64,000 bases of DNA, from the NCBI GenBank assembly GCA_958510875.1, contig OY294067.1, positions 107,416,921 to 107,480,920 on the forward strand. Direction: 5' to 3'. The position numbers were made by a program, and so were the translations under genes. The stretch comes from Endomychus coccineus (lineage: Eukaryota; Arthropoda; Insecta; Coleoptera; Endomychidae). The notes below the pieces were generated by a model. That model saw nothing but the letters and a program-made list of their open reading frames with translations, was not told the origin of the DNA and made no database searches. Shown piece by piece: positions 51,261 through 63,513 of the stretch (the first letter of the stretch is position 1; each line of letters begins with the position of its first letter).

Positions 51261-51349
51261 TTTCCAGCGAATTTTGGTAATACTTACCAATTTTACAAAT
51301 TTTACAATAAATTTTCCCATGAAAATTGGCCAATTTCCGGTTTAACAGG

Positions 51350-52100
51350 TGAAAAATGGTCTAGCGACTAGATCTTAAAGTTCAATATCGTTCAGTATTT
51401 GTCCAGGAACGATTTGCAAAAAAAAATAAGTTGATTGGTCTGTTTGGAAAAAATCCGAGCTTTCACATTTTTAACGTTCAATTTGACCCGACTAAATATG
51501 ATAATTACGAATACATATTCCCTGCGCTTTACTTCTCCTGTTCATGAATTTATGAGCTTCATTACACAATCCACAATAATAAAATGGATAGAAGTCATCT
51601 ATCGGATTCCGTAATTGTAACATGATTACAAACTAGGTCACAAGACAATAATGTAAAGTGTAATGTAATCTTTATTATTGATTAATGTTTTATTTTGTAC
51701 TATACTACTATCTCTAGTAATCCTAATTTTTTTGCTATAAATGTTGCTTATTCCGTTAGGTACCTACTATTCCTGATTTGCAACATCTACATCAAAATTT
51801 GTTTATAATTGTAAATGACAGCAAAATGGGAAGAATTTCGAAACACTCATGTAATACGAGTGGATATCTTCAATGTTTCCACGAGGGTACTTTAAACCAA
51901 ATTCCCGAAAGTGAAGAAGTCAGGGAATACGTTCGAGACTCTTTGATAGGTTTCAGAATTTATCCACAAGAACTTTAGCTTCTCCCTGGCGATTTCCAGA
52001 TCGAAATCAAAAACTTTTTGCAAGTAGGGATAAAGTGGTAAGGTCTTTCCAAAATTTAGATTGTAATTATGAAATATCGTCCTCTTGAACGGAGAGAATA
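51350..52100. other. unassigned sequence before the Ty3/gypsy remnant
   Basis: The frame at 51778-51978 may be a decayed 5' part of the following retrotransposon, but no domain is evident. Confidence 0.3.
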
Positions 52101-52149
52101 GATCCTACTGTGAAAGAGGAAGATATTGAAGGATTAGACTCAGAAAAAG

Positions 52150-52980
52150 AAAATTTTGGAGAATCCATATTACAATGGAATATAATGGTCATGTCAGTAG
52201 TTGAATTTTTTCACTTGGCGGAAAAAATAAATACAAGACGATTCAATGGATATGACGCTAAATTACAACCTTCAAAGATGCACCAATTATCCTAAAAATA
52301 AATGATAAACACCATGAAGATAACGCTCTAGCGTTTGTCAAAACGAAGTTCACAGGTAAAGCACGTTATTTAATCAACGTGGGAGATGATTTGGGTGTTA
52401 GCATCACAAAACTTAAATTGGGCATTAAATGTGAAAGTTCAAAACTAGTTATAGCCAAACTTCTCGTTGTTAATCAAGGTCAAAAAGAAGCCACACAATT
52501 TGCAACAGACATAGAAGTCTTAACAGAAAGTTTGATACAGTTTAATATCTCAGAAAAGGTTCCAGCTCCTCCTCTTATGTCACCGATAATATTGTAAGAA
52601 CTCTTATCAATAATGCAAACTCCGACAGAGTGCGTATAATAATGGAAATAGGTACACTTGCAACCAGTCGAGAAACACTCACTAAATTCGCCAATTCTAT
52701 CATGAACAATACTGTCTCAAATTCAAATGTATTTCACTTCAATAGGAGTACTTTCAGCGGGAACAGATACCATGGATATAATAGAGAAACTAGAGTTCAA
52801 CGTCAGAAAGGTACCTACAGGGCAGTTAGAGGTCAGTACTCACGTCAATACGATACCTACAGGAACAAAGAAAAAAAGCCGTTCGCACTATTAACATATG
52901 CTAGATGCAGAGGATACGAATCAGAGAAACCAGTGGGCCCCGTGAAGGGTGTGAGAAGTACAGTAAATACTTTCAATTTT
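52150..52980 (+). pseudogene. Ty3/gypsy-like gag remnant
   Basis: Pieces in at least two frames: VVEFFHLAEKINTRRFNGYD (about 52197-52260), FVKTKFTGKARYLIN near 52335, then LKLGIKCESSKLVIAKLLVV, FATDIEVLTESLI and RVRIIMEIGTLATSRETLTK, and an Arg/Tyr/Asn-rich basic tail to about 52880. This order matches gag proteins of insect gypsy elements. Frameshifts and stops make it non-functional. Confidence 0.6.
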
Positions 52981-53019
52981 AATCTCACACTATCGAATTT
53001 TGTGATTATTCAAACACGC

Positions 53020-54345
53020 TGATATCGTTCTTTCGGTAGATACAGGAGCGGATATCTATTTTTAAGAGAAATAAAGGGAATACAAATCAGAATATTCATC
53101 GAAGAAGGTGTAACATCTGGAACAACCAAATCTATTGGAACAACAACCACTACCGTTTCCACATTGCTAACGTTATCGAACACTAGGAAGAGACTTTATT
53201 GTAAAATATATCTGTAGACTAGATAACTCCAACTTAAACTGGACCATGACGTCAAGACTTCATGGTAACTTATATACAGCTTGAATCAAATCGACAGGGG
53301 TATTGAAAGATAATAAGTGCGATAAAGAATCGATACATATGAGGATATCATAAGCCCCAAACTGAAACAGAACCGGCGTGATACGTAACTTATAACACGC
53401 ATGTGAGTACCCCCTATGTCTCTACCCCCTCTCTAACTCCCGACAGAGACAAGTATGTCCAGATTACTTCCGATATATTCTAATATTTGATATTTCATCA
53501 ACCAGAAGTTATTTCAATCATTCAATTTTTAGGAGTTATTTTTGTTTGGATAGTTCAGCTCCAAAAGAGGTAGAAGTCAATACTATAAATTTATATTATT
53601 ATTCAGGGAACATACATACGCGGTGTCTACAAATATCAAATCGATTTACACCCTTACGTCTCCCGCGAGTTACTGATTAACTAGAGATACGAGATTAGGC
53701 TTCATTCAGGGTAATGCGAAGCCTTTCCCTATCGCACAACTTGTTCTTCTTGTATATCTTATTAAACAATACAGTCGTCTCGTTCACTCTCACAAGATTA
53801 TCCCTAAATACTCTGATCGATCTGATTCAACCTGGATAACAGACCAGAAAAGGACATGCTCGTTATACTAACCTGTTGCGAGGTCCTAAGGCACATAAAC
53901 TGTATTCAAACCACCGAAAAACATTTAATTGTCGCAAATGAACAATTAGCACATGAAGTTTTTGTTGCTAGATCAATAATATCAAGTAAAAATCTATTTG
54001 TAAGAATGTTAAACGTTAACTACAATAGTATTACGATCAAAAATTCCAAAATTGATACTATAAGCCTTGATCAATTCGACCTTTATAATACAATAAACGA
54101 CACTAATGCAAAAAAATTACAATCTAGCGTTATGGAAAACTAAAGTTAGTATCTCAGAAGTTGTTAAAGAAATTATGGAAGAAGACATTTTTGTTTCTAA
54201 AATAACGCATAATAATTTTTATAAATATACATTAAACATACGTCGGTGTATATGAAACTCACAAATCGCAAATCACAAAAGAACGAGATTAATCGACAAG
54301 TAGAGAAAATATTGCGGAGTGATACATTGCAAATTCGATTTGATT
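53020..54345 (+). pseudogene. Ty3/gypsy-like pol remnant (protease to RT start)
   Basis: A protease-like SVDTGADIYF lies near 53030-53060. Frame 53856-54143 (VFVARSIISSKNLFVRMLNVN and so on) matches the segment between protease and RT. Near 54260-54345 NEINRQVEKILRSDTLQ matches the conserved beginning of gypsy RT. Between these are stops, and the RT palm is not recognisable after 54345. LTRs were not identified. Confidence 0.55.
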
Positions 54346-54599
54346 AGATGGTTATTTGATTTGCGTGAACATTCTACATACTACTGCATAGATACTAGAA
54401 GTATGCTTCAAATCATAATTCAATTGAATCCTTCTTTTCGTAATTCATTAGTATATAATGGTTTTAATGAATGGACAAACACTGGAAACTTAATTTATAG
54501 ACAAATAACATATTCTTGTTCATACACAGACAAATCCTCGGTTTGTTCATGCCCTAATTCAATAAACAACATAGATATATGAGTACATTATTTTCTGGG

Positions 54600-55850
54600 A
54601 ATTCATTGCAATATGCAAACGACTATGAAAAAATAATGCCATTTTCTTTATAATTATACAAATATGACGTCTGTATATGTCATCATTTATCAATTAGACT
54701 CGTGTTACATGAAAAGTATCACTTGCTTGCGAAAACATGGGCAATCCTATTTTGGAGATGGCCATTCTATTACACAACCTTGATAAGTGTTTCAACATGT
54801 TTTTCTAAAATTTTTAATTTTTTTTTATTCAAATACTCTACGGACAAATATTAATATTTATGAACACTGGTGGTCAAACGATTATTCGCGAAAAACAGTC
54901 CGATTCTCAAAATTTCGTAAATTGGTTGCCAGTGTGAACACGGTTATACGAAAAAGTTTTTTTCAACGAATGATGGTCGAACGAAACTGTTGACGGGGGT
55001 ATTAATAGTCAATCAATGTTCAATCGAACGCCGTTTTTGAATTGTAAATTTTTCTTTTTTGTCGTGCTGACTTCAGATAGCTTGTCATTTTCAAAACAAT
55101 ACAAAAACTATGAACGAACATCAGGAATTTTAAGTTATGTATAATCAAAATAAGATAAAATCAACAAATGGGAAGCAGTTAAAAATACCTGGAATTTGTA
55201 ATTAAGAAGTGATTGGGATATGACAAATTTGCGCAGATAAAAAGAAGGTCATAATGCAAATCTAATTAATCATTTGGAAATGTATCAATAGCTGGGTGTG
55301 CAATTCCAAACTTTCAGTCCCTTATGGCAACACGATATATTTTCATATATTCCACGAAAAATTTCATTGAAAATTTGATGAAATTCTTATAGATAGTGTA
55401 TAATTTACAAATAAATCTCTATAAAAAAAGAAAATGCATAAGGGTAGTTTTAAATATTAAATAATTATTAAAAGCCATTATTTTTATAAAATCTGGAAAA
55501 CACTACATAACAATTTACGTACACAAGTATTGTGCATTGAGAACGCATTTGAGCAGCGTCATTTTTATTAGTAACGGATGCTGGAAATAAACCTTAAGTA
55601 AAGATAACATAGATTTAAAATTGAACAGAATCATTGATAATGATGAAAATTCTGTTTATGATGTCATGAAAATGAATAAAATTCACCAAAGTAAACCTAA
55701 TAGAAAAGTCCTCAACCTAAGTTATCCATATATTGATAATCAAACCTGTTGGGAAGTTATCGATGTGGAGAATTCGAAGAATCATAGGGTTGGGTTGGTT
55801 TAATCAGGAGATTCTTTTTATATAACGTATACTTGTTGATTTGATACAAG
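54600..55850. other. unassigned AT-rich sequence
   Basis: No recognisable gene, RNA or repeat boundary. Confidence 0.3.
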
Positions 55851-56099
55851 AAAACTTGCAGAAAGAAATTACAACTCAATATTGAATAATTGACAACTTG
55901 TCAGAATGATTGGGGAAACTGTAGTTGCATTATTTTTTCGTTGGTTATGAAACCATCATCAGTCCAATACAGAGTGAAAAATGATACGTTGTGCTCATAA
56001 CAAAACCAAATCTGATTTCGCATGTCATATTTATTACATATTTAGGTAAACACAAACAAATAACATCTGACTTTATCAATAAACAGAATAAGAACGTGA

Positions 56100-56389
56100 C
56101 ATTTAGAACAACTAAAAATCTATATTTTCTGAGGTATGTTGACTGTAATGTCTGGTACACAGGACAAACTAGACGCAGTTCAAGTGTGAGTTCCAATGAA
56201 CATTTGAGAAGTTACAGGTTGAAAAAAAGAAGAACTCTAATTACGCGATCTATCTTTTGGGACATAATCACAATATTATCGTTAACACCGACATTTTGCA
56301 TATTCGGTAAATATGACATAAGCTCAAGATTCTATAATCATTGGAAATTTGAAACCATTCAAAAACACACGTTAGATAATATTAAATGA
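56100..56389 (+). pseudogene. Penelope family B GIY-YIG domain remnant
   Basis: FLRYVDCNVWYTGQTRRSSS, then NEHLRSYRLKKRR, ending KHTLDNIK and a stop. The CxxC partner and part of the domain are lost. The second copy (58090-58320) has the same parts with more stops. Confidence 0.6.
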
Positions 56390-57620
56390 CGAAATCAATA
56401 CCATATAATTCACCACTCGCCAACAATTGTGTAATAAAACTCCCACCCGAAACATTGTCTACCCCAATCCCTAGTTTTGAACCACATTCAGATCGATTTC
56501 TTATATTTAAGACCATAATGTTACGTTAAGCTTTAGTTGATACCACCAAGCGTCGAGAATACCACAATTTGTCAACATTAATCAGAAATTAAACGTTTTT
56601 GTGAAAATTTTAGTTTTATTCTCCAATTTTAGAAAGCTCATTGTGATTTTACACTACGTGAACTCCAAAACCATAGATATATAGTTGTCTTGATGTACCT
56701 ACTTTTGAAGAAGGATGCATACAACATCTACGTTTCTGAACTAGTAATGAATGTATTTTTCAGCTAGAGGAGAAATCTTAGCAGTTTCTCCGATGGTAGA
56801 CAAGAAAATGTGTGTCGAAAACTGGACTTAATGGGGATTCTATAGCTAACCATTATTTTGAGTGAAAAATTGATTATTAAATTAACAATAATTCCGAATA
56901 AGAAAAGATCACAAGCTTGTCCTAAGTCAGCTTTAATTACTCTAGATGTTTGGTAAAGAGAATTTTGCATCTATCAGGAGAAATATTTGAAAACATATTT
57001 GAATCGTCGAAAGATACAAATATACCATCATTGGGAATAATTATCTGTTGATTGAATTGGATACAGATTAATCGAGTTTTTCACTACGTACATAGGCTTG
57101 ACTTCTTATATTTTTTCAAATAGGATTAAGTTGCACATCTAGATTATGTATATATTGCTATTAACGTGAGATACTGTGGGACGGACAGGGGCATTTTGTT
57201 TGTGTATTTTTTATGAGACGGTGAAGCTAAGGAGAAGATGGATAACAGTTGGTTTGCCTGATTTTCAATTCAGCTATTAAATAATACTTGCTTAGCATCT
57301 GAAAATTGTTTGGTTTTTAAATAAAATTGATTTGAAATTACCAGTTTTCGAAATATTGTGAAAAATTAGAAAAGTTTTCACCAAACGTTATGAATTATTA
57401 ATTCAGTAGCACTTTGGGGATTGTTTAATGATTACTCCAGTTACACGAACACTAATTTCGGAATTAATAGAAATCTTTGATCATTCACCCTTCTCACAAT
57501 GTTTGTTCAAAGTACAACTATGGCCAATGGTTTCTCAATGTTTTCGCTTAATTAAGATTTGACTCCCATCCATATGAGAAATTTATTATGTATATTGTTG
57601 CTATAACGTCACTAACTTAT

Positions 57621-57668
57621 AGTTCCAGACATCTGTTCCGCTCTTCTCATGGAGCTCATCAGTCGATC
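57621..57668 (-). ncRNA. hammerhead-like motif B1
   Basis: Minus strand: CTGATGA core, stem II GCTC/GAGC, GGAA in place of GAAA, a 3-bp stem III and a GTC triplet. The 5' strand of stem I no longer pairs (TCGATCGA). Confidence 0.5.
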
Positions 57669-58012
57669 GAGCAAGCTTACAACCTCATCGAACAATCTCT
57701 GTTTTGAAGATATTCATAACCGATCAACAACATGGTAAAAAAACAAAAATATCCCCCGTCAGCTAAGAATAGATGCCCCGTTAAGAAATCAAACATTGTA
57801 CCACATCGACCGATATATTTCTCGAACTACAAAAGTTACGGAGAATGTGGAACCTCTTGAGTACGCCAGATGGCGGCACCAAACCAAACAAATGTAAGAG
57901 AATTAGAAATAAATGAATATATGAAATACTCATTTATCTCATTTTGGCTTTTGCCAGATAACAATGAGAAGCTCTCTCTTTCCAGATTGATCAGGAACGT
58001 CACAAACTTATA

Positions 58013-58059
58013 GTTCCAGACAGCTGTTCCGCTCTTCTCGTAGAGCTCATCAGTGGAAC
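58013..58059 (-). ncRNA. hammerhead ribozyme motif B2 (best preserved of family B)
   Basis: Minus strand. Stem I GTTCCA pairs perfectly with TGGAAC; the core is CTGATGA; stem II is GCTCT/AGAGC; stem III is ACA-type with a 2-nt loop; the cleavage triplet is GTC. The only core deviation is GGAA for GAAA. Confidence 0.65.
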
Positions 58060-59487
58060 GTTTCATTTAAAACAACAAATTATCTATATTTTCTGAGGCG
58101 TGTTGGCCGTAATACCTTGTGCATGAGACAAACTCGACGCAGTCTCCACGAACATTTCAGATGTTACAGGTTCAAAAAAAAACTCACCTTTTGGAACATA
58201 ATCACAATTTCATCACTAACCCCGACATTTTGCATATTCAGTAAATACGACATAAGCTCAATATTTTGGAATCAATAGAAATTTTGAAACATTCAAAAAC
58301 ACAAGTTACATAATATTAAATAACCAAATCAATACCATATAATTCACCATTCCCCAACAAGTTTGCAAATAAACTCCCACACGACTCATTTTCCACCCCA
58401 ATCGCTAGATTTGTACCACATTCGGATTGATTTCTCATATTTAAGACCATAATTTTACGTTCAGCTTTAGTTGATACTTCCAAGCTTTGAGATCACCACA
58501 ATTTGTCAGCATTAATCAGAAATTAAATGTTTTTGTGAAAATTTCAGTTTTATTCTCCAATTTCAGAAAGCTCAAGATTATTTTACGCTACGTATACGAC
58601 AAAACCATAAATATATAGTGTCTTGATGTACCAACTTTGGAGAAGAATGCAACAGCATCTACGTTTCTATACCAGTAGGTAATGGATGTGTTTTTTCAAT
58701 TAGAGAGGAATTCTTAGCAGTTTCTTCGATGGTAGACATGAAATTGTTTACCGAAAAGTGAACCTAATGAGATTCTATCGCTGACCACTATTTTGAGTAA
58801 GAAAGTGATTATTAAATAGACAATAATTTCAAGTTAGACAACGCTCACAGGCTAGATGTTTGGTAATGAGAATTTTGCATTCATCAAAATATATGAAAAC
58901 ATGTTTGAAACGTCGAAAGATACCAACAGACCATTATTGGGAATAGTTATCTGTTAACTGAATTGGATAGATAAATCGAATTTTTTTCTATGAACTTTGG
59001 CTTGAAGCTACTTATATTTTTAGAAATAGAATTTTATTGCACATCTAGATTATGTATATAAGGCTATTAAAGTAGGATATTGCGGGTGGATGGGACATTT
59101 TGTTACTGGTTTTTTCACACGGTGAAGTTTAGGAGATTGAATAACCTACTTTTCAAATCAGCTATTAAATAATACTTGCCAAGCATATGAAAATTGTTTG
59201 GTTTTCAACTGAAATTTATTTGAAATTACCAGCTTTCGAGATATTGCAAAAAATTGGGAAATGTTTTCCCAAACATAGTGAGTGACACTTAGGGGATTGT
59301 TTCATGATTCTTCCAGCTGCACAAATATTAATTTCGGAATTAATCGTTGATCATTCACCCTTCTCATATTGTTTGTTCAAATTAGGACTATGGCCGATTT
59401 ATATGATCATATATGTATATTGTTGGTATTGGTAATGATAAGATCTTTATAGTCCAGATCATCGATCAGTGACGACGCAAACTTATA

Positions 59488-59531
59488 GTTCCAGACAGCT
59501 CTTTCGCACTTCCCATAGACCTCAGTGGAAC
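59488..59531 (-). ncRNA. hammerhead-like motif B3 (core deleted)
   Basis: Stem I GTTCCA/TGGAAC, GAAA and GTC are retained, but the core reads CTGAGG through loss of three bases, so it is predicted inactive. It supports GAAA as the ancestral state for the family. Confidence 0.5.
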
Positions 59532-59747
59532 GAGTAAGTTAGCAAAGTCACTGAACTATCTCCGTTGAAGGGAGTCATAACCTGCCAACAACATGGTAAG
59601 AAGACTAAAAGTATCCCATGCCATCTATGAATAGATGTCTCACTAAGAGACAGCAAACAATGTACCATATTGACTAATAGATTTCTCAAACTTTACATAA
59701 GTTACGGGAAATGTGGGACTACTTGAATGCGCCAGGTGGCTACACTC

Positions 59748-60118
59748 AAGAGGTTTCACATTCTCTGTATCTTTTGTAAAGTTCGAGAGATCTATCAGTC
59801 AATGTGGTACATTGTTTGACTTCTTAGTAAGACATCTATTCATAGCTGGCGTGAGATATTTTTGATTTTGTTACCATGTTGTTGTCCGATTATGACTATC
59901 TCCAACAGAGATCGTTCAGTGACGTTGCAAACTTGCTCTTTCCACTGATGAGAAGAGCAAAACAGCTGTCTGGGACTATAAATTTGTGACGTTACTGATG
60001 GATCTGATCTACAAATACCTTATCATTGTTACCTGATGAAGGCCAACATGATATAAATGAGTATATTCATATATTCATTTATTTCTAATTCTCTTACATT
60101 TGTTGGCATTGGTTGTTC
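59748..60118 (-). repeat. inverted copy of the Penelope B end region
   Basis: The reverse complement of the 57600-57970 region: GAGGTTTCACATTCTCTGTA at one end, AATTCTCTTACATTTGTTGG at the other. It carries motif B4 at 59938-59976 (plus strand; CTGATGA and GTC kept, part of stem II deleted). Confidence 0.65.
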
Positions 60119-60189
60119 ATTTGAAATGAGCTTAAACCTTGACAGTTTCTTTCAATGAATAGGAACATACATCGATCTCTTAGTACTTC

Positions 60190-62010
60190 TAGTTTCTGAC
60201 CATCTTCCTAACACATACAATTCAATGTGCCCATAGCAAAAGAGTACAATTCCACAGTATTGATTTTTGCTAATAATTATCAATAAATATTTTTGGTGCA
60301 TTCGAGTATCCTACGTTCAATTGATTTGACTGTTGCACATTTCGTGGTGTATGAATTTGACCATAATGATGAATAATTCCAATCCGGAATCTGCGTACGG
60401 TTCACCATAATTTACATGACAAATTGAATTATCAATTGAGCTGAATAAGTTTCGTTTGTTAAAATATTCACTAGATTTAACATAATGAGGAAGATTATAA
60501 ATAAATAAGGAGGTGCTTTATTGTGTAATATTTTGTGAATGAATATCATCGTTAGCAAGAAAAGTTATTCTGTAACTGAAAGCCATTGTAATGTATTCAA
60601 CATCCTTGAGGTAGGTGTATAGCGATTACAGTTTAAAATGATCCCCATGCCTCTATTTTGTATTTTCTGCAGCTGTGTCATTCTATTTTAAATGCATTGG
60701 TATGATAAAGTTGTACAAAATTCAAAATGAGGAAGTAAGATCGACCGGTAAATTGTAATTCTTGAATTAATAGATAATTGGTCTGCAGTTCTTGAGAAAA
60801 AGTATAGTTTTTTCGAAATTTTCTAATTAACATATACGAAGTGTGCGTTCAAAGACACTTAACAGATGTTACAATTTCAATTTGCTCATTATTTATCGAA
60901 ATATCTTGTCATTCAGTTCTATCTGTCTATATTTGTACTTAGCTGGCATAATCATTGCCTTGATTTTGGGGACATTCAGTTTAGCTTGTAGATTTTTAAA
61001 TATTCACTCACACTTATTAGAACATTATTCATCTTTTGTATAGCAGTGTTCAAGCATCCATCACTAAATGTTACAAAAAGGTCAATATCATTTAGATAAA
61101 ATATGAAGAGGAGAGGACCTGTGGCCCAACAAGATTATGGCTAATTTCAGGTGATGTTGAATGCCTAACTCTGACTTTCTGCTATCTCCTCTGCAAGTAA
61201 CTTTCGAACCATTTGAGTGCATTCCTTCGAATTCCACATTGATATAATTAAGTGAATAGTATATTTTGGTCGATGGTTTCAAAGGCTGTTCTAAGATCCA
61301 AGAAAACAGTTACGACATATTTGCCATAATCTATGTCAATTTTGAACATGTTACAGAGAATTGCAATGCTGCTTTTCACGAATGCTTTTTAGGTAAACTG
61401 GATTGGTTTACTAACAATGTGCTCTAATAACTGATTATAAACTACAAATTCCAAAAAATTTTCTATCGGTAGTAATGACAGGTTTAAGTTGGCTTGCAAG
61501 AACTGTGTAAGTAATCTTTAATTGATTTTAGCATTGACAATTTCATTCAACCTGCATTTATTAAAAGAAATAATATTGCTCAATTCTCTAAGTGTTATAG
61601 TTTTGAACTCGTGAAATTTGGAATATATGTCAAAATTACTATTACATCATGATTGGTCATCATCAAGCTCGATTTTGGCACTGTTAACAAAATATTCATC
61701 AAAATTCTTAGGAATTTCTAAATCATCGTGAACAACAATCATGTCATCCCCATTTTGAAATTTAATATATTTAGGAATCTCCCGAAACTTCATATCAACT
61801 AGTTTGTTTAAAGTGTTTTCCACATTTGATGCACACTGTTCTTAAGCCTGTCTATTTTTTCGTAGTACTATTCGGTTTATTATTTTTTAATAACTTAACC
61901 ACTTCATTTCTTTGTTTTTTAAATAGTTTTCATTTGCTTTCTCTATCAATACCAACACTTTTTATAAATTCCCTATAACATTTGTCGCTCTCCTTCATAT
62001 TATCAGAAAC
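60190..62010 (-). pseudogene. degenerate CR1/Jockey-like LINE
   Basis: Minus-strand pieces in order. A linker-type segment lies near 61990-61850 (CYREFIKSVGIDRES, KKQRNEVVKLLKNNKP). RT remnants are near 61270-61090, where FETIDQ and NALKWFESYL are readable across two frames. The C-terminal LQKIQNRGMGIILNCNRYTP is at about 60675-60610. Frequent stops and shifts show an old copy. Confidence 0.6.
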
Positions 62011-62544
62011 AGAGCTGTTGAATCATGATTGTTATGAATCCAATTATTTGATGATTTGTTTCATTACTATAGTTACCCTTAGAATAATAGATTATTCGAG
62101 TTACTTTTGAATAACAAAAAATTGTAAGCATCTGTTTATGTAAACAAACAAGAATATACATATAATCATTCATAATTGAATTATTTCTCAAAGAATCATT
62201 TCAACATCAGTAAGTGGAGTGAAAAAGCTCACGACACAGAACATGGTCACTTCGAACTGGATATAATCAGCGAAAATATCAGCACTAGCAGTCGTCATTC
62301 GACAAGAATAATTCAAGTCCTTCGCAGCTAATTTGTTGAACAAAGAAGCAAGATCAAGATCCAATATATTATTGGAATCATTCATTTGGGAACCAGTTCC
62401 ACATTTCAAATAGAAAGCGGCGAAGTTACGAGACATATTTTCCGTTACTGAGGCGTTAAGGTATATCTCACTTCCCTTCTTATCCTTACTACTTTTCCTC
62501 CTCAATTTGTTTGCTTCATATTGTTCAAGTTCTCATATGATAAG

Positions 62545-63513
62545 ATGTCTGAGGAAATAAAGGCATTGAATCTAAAAAGAGGTACAATTAAAGGTCATCT
62601 AACACGATTTTCAACCTTTCTGTCAGATTTGACAGACACTTCAAAACTCAGTGAATTATCTATCAGATTGGAGAAAGCTGAGCTACTTTGGAGTGAATTT
62701 GATATTATTCAGTCACAGTTAGAATCAAAGGATGAGAAAAATGATCATAATTTAGATAGAACCAACTTTGAAGATATATATTTTGATTCAATTTCTCGAG
62801 CAAAAAATCTGATTAAAAAGTTCTCAGCTAGTACAGTACCTGCGAATGGTCTTTCAGACACCTCAATCAATACATCCAATGCAAATATTCAAAATGCCAA
62901 TACGAATTTACCTAAATTAAACTTACCTGAGTTTCATGGATTATACGAAAAATGGCTGCAGTTTTCAGATACATTCAAGGCTATGATACATAACTGCAAT
63001 TCAATTAGTAAAATTCAAAAGTTCTGGTATTTGAAATCATGTCTGAAGGGTGAGGCGGCTAACATTTTAATAGCTTTAGAGGTATCTGAGGCAAATTATG
63101 ACAAAGCATGGGATCTTCTGTGTGATCGCTATCAAAACAATCGTGTTATAATTCAAACACATCTCAAGGCTTTATTTGATATACAGGACATTCAAAAGGA
63201 ATCACATATTCATCTCAGAAATATTATTGATACTGTTAATCAACATCTCAGAAACTTAGAATCCCTATCTTTACCAGTTGATCAATGGGATACCATCATT
63301 ATATATCTTGTAACATCGAAACTAGATCCCACTACTAATAGGGAGTGGGAAGAATTTGCTTTGAAACTTGATAGAGATTTGCCCACGTTCAAAGAATTTG
63401 CAACTTTCATGAATCAAAGATGTCAATTGTTAGAAGGTTTATATTCTAATATCAAGGGTTCTCAGTCTACGCAAAAATACTTACCAAAAAAGATCAATCA
63501 TGATTCAATATAA
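62545..63513 (+). CDS. BEL/Pao retrotransposon gag region
   Basis: From MSEEIKALNLKRG (ATG 62545; an in-frame ATG also lies at 62521). It has an N-terminal charged helical part, then LPKLNLPEFHGLYEKWLQF, KIQKFWYLKSCLKGEA and YDKAWDLLCDRYQN, the DUF1759-type gag signature of BEL/Pao elements. It ends at TAA 63511-63513, after which the same frame stays open with a zinc knuckle. The long frame without other damage suggests a young copy. The LTR must lie upstream of 62521, but I could not define its edges. Confidence 0.82.
   Translation: MSEEIKALNLKRGTIKGHLTRFSTFLSDLTDTSKLSELSIRLEKAELLWSEFDIIQSQLESKDEKNDHNLDRTNFEDIYFDSISRAKNLIKKFSASTVPANGLSDTSINTSNANIQNANTNLPKLNLPEFHGLYEKWLQFSDTFKAMIHNCNSISKIQKFWYLKSCLKGEAANILIALEVSEANYDKAWDLLCDRYQNNRVIIQTHLKALFDIQDIQKESHIHLRNIIDTVNQHLRNLESLSLPVDQWDTIIIYLVTSKLDPTTNREWEEFALKLDRDLPTFKEFATFMNQRCQLLEGLYSNIKGSQSTQKYLPKKINHDSI

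Larger units (their letters stand above)
56090..59747 (+). mobile_element. Penelope-like family B: directly duplicated copies
   Basis: Copy 1 (about 56090-57880) and copy 2 (about 58085-59747) share their whole order. Both have a GIY-YIG coding remnant, CAATACCATATAATTCACCA, long shared non-coding sequence, and the end block ACGGAGAATGTGG...GCGCCAGGTGGC. Divergence and indels are moderate. Hammerhead-like motifs lie at the right side of each copy. No RT domain was recognised. Confidence 0.65.

Noticed and set aside
57836..58066. 76-codon minus-strand frame in the Penelope family B region
   Set aside because: It spans the hammerhead-bearing non-coding end region of the element and has no domain.
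62188..62505. 105-codon minus-strand frame next to the BEL/Pao gag
   Set aside because: No recognisable domain and it lies where the 5' LTR or leader of the retroelement should be, so a chance frame is likelier.
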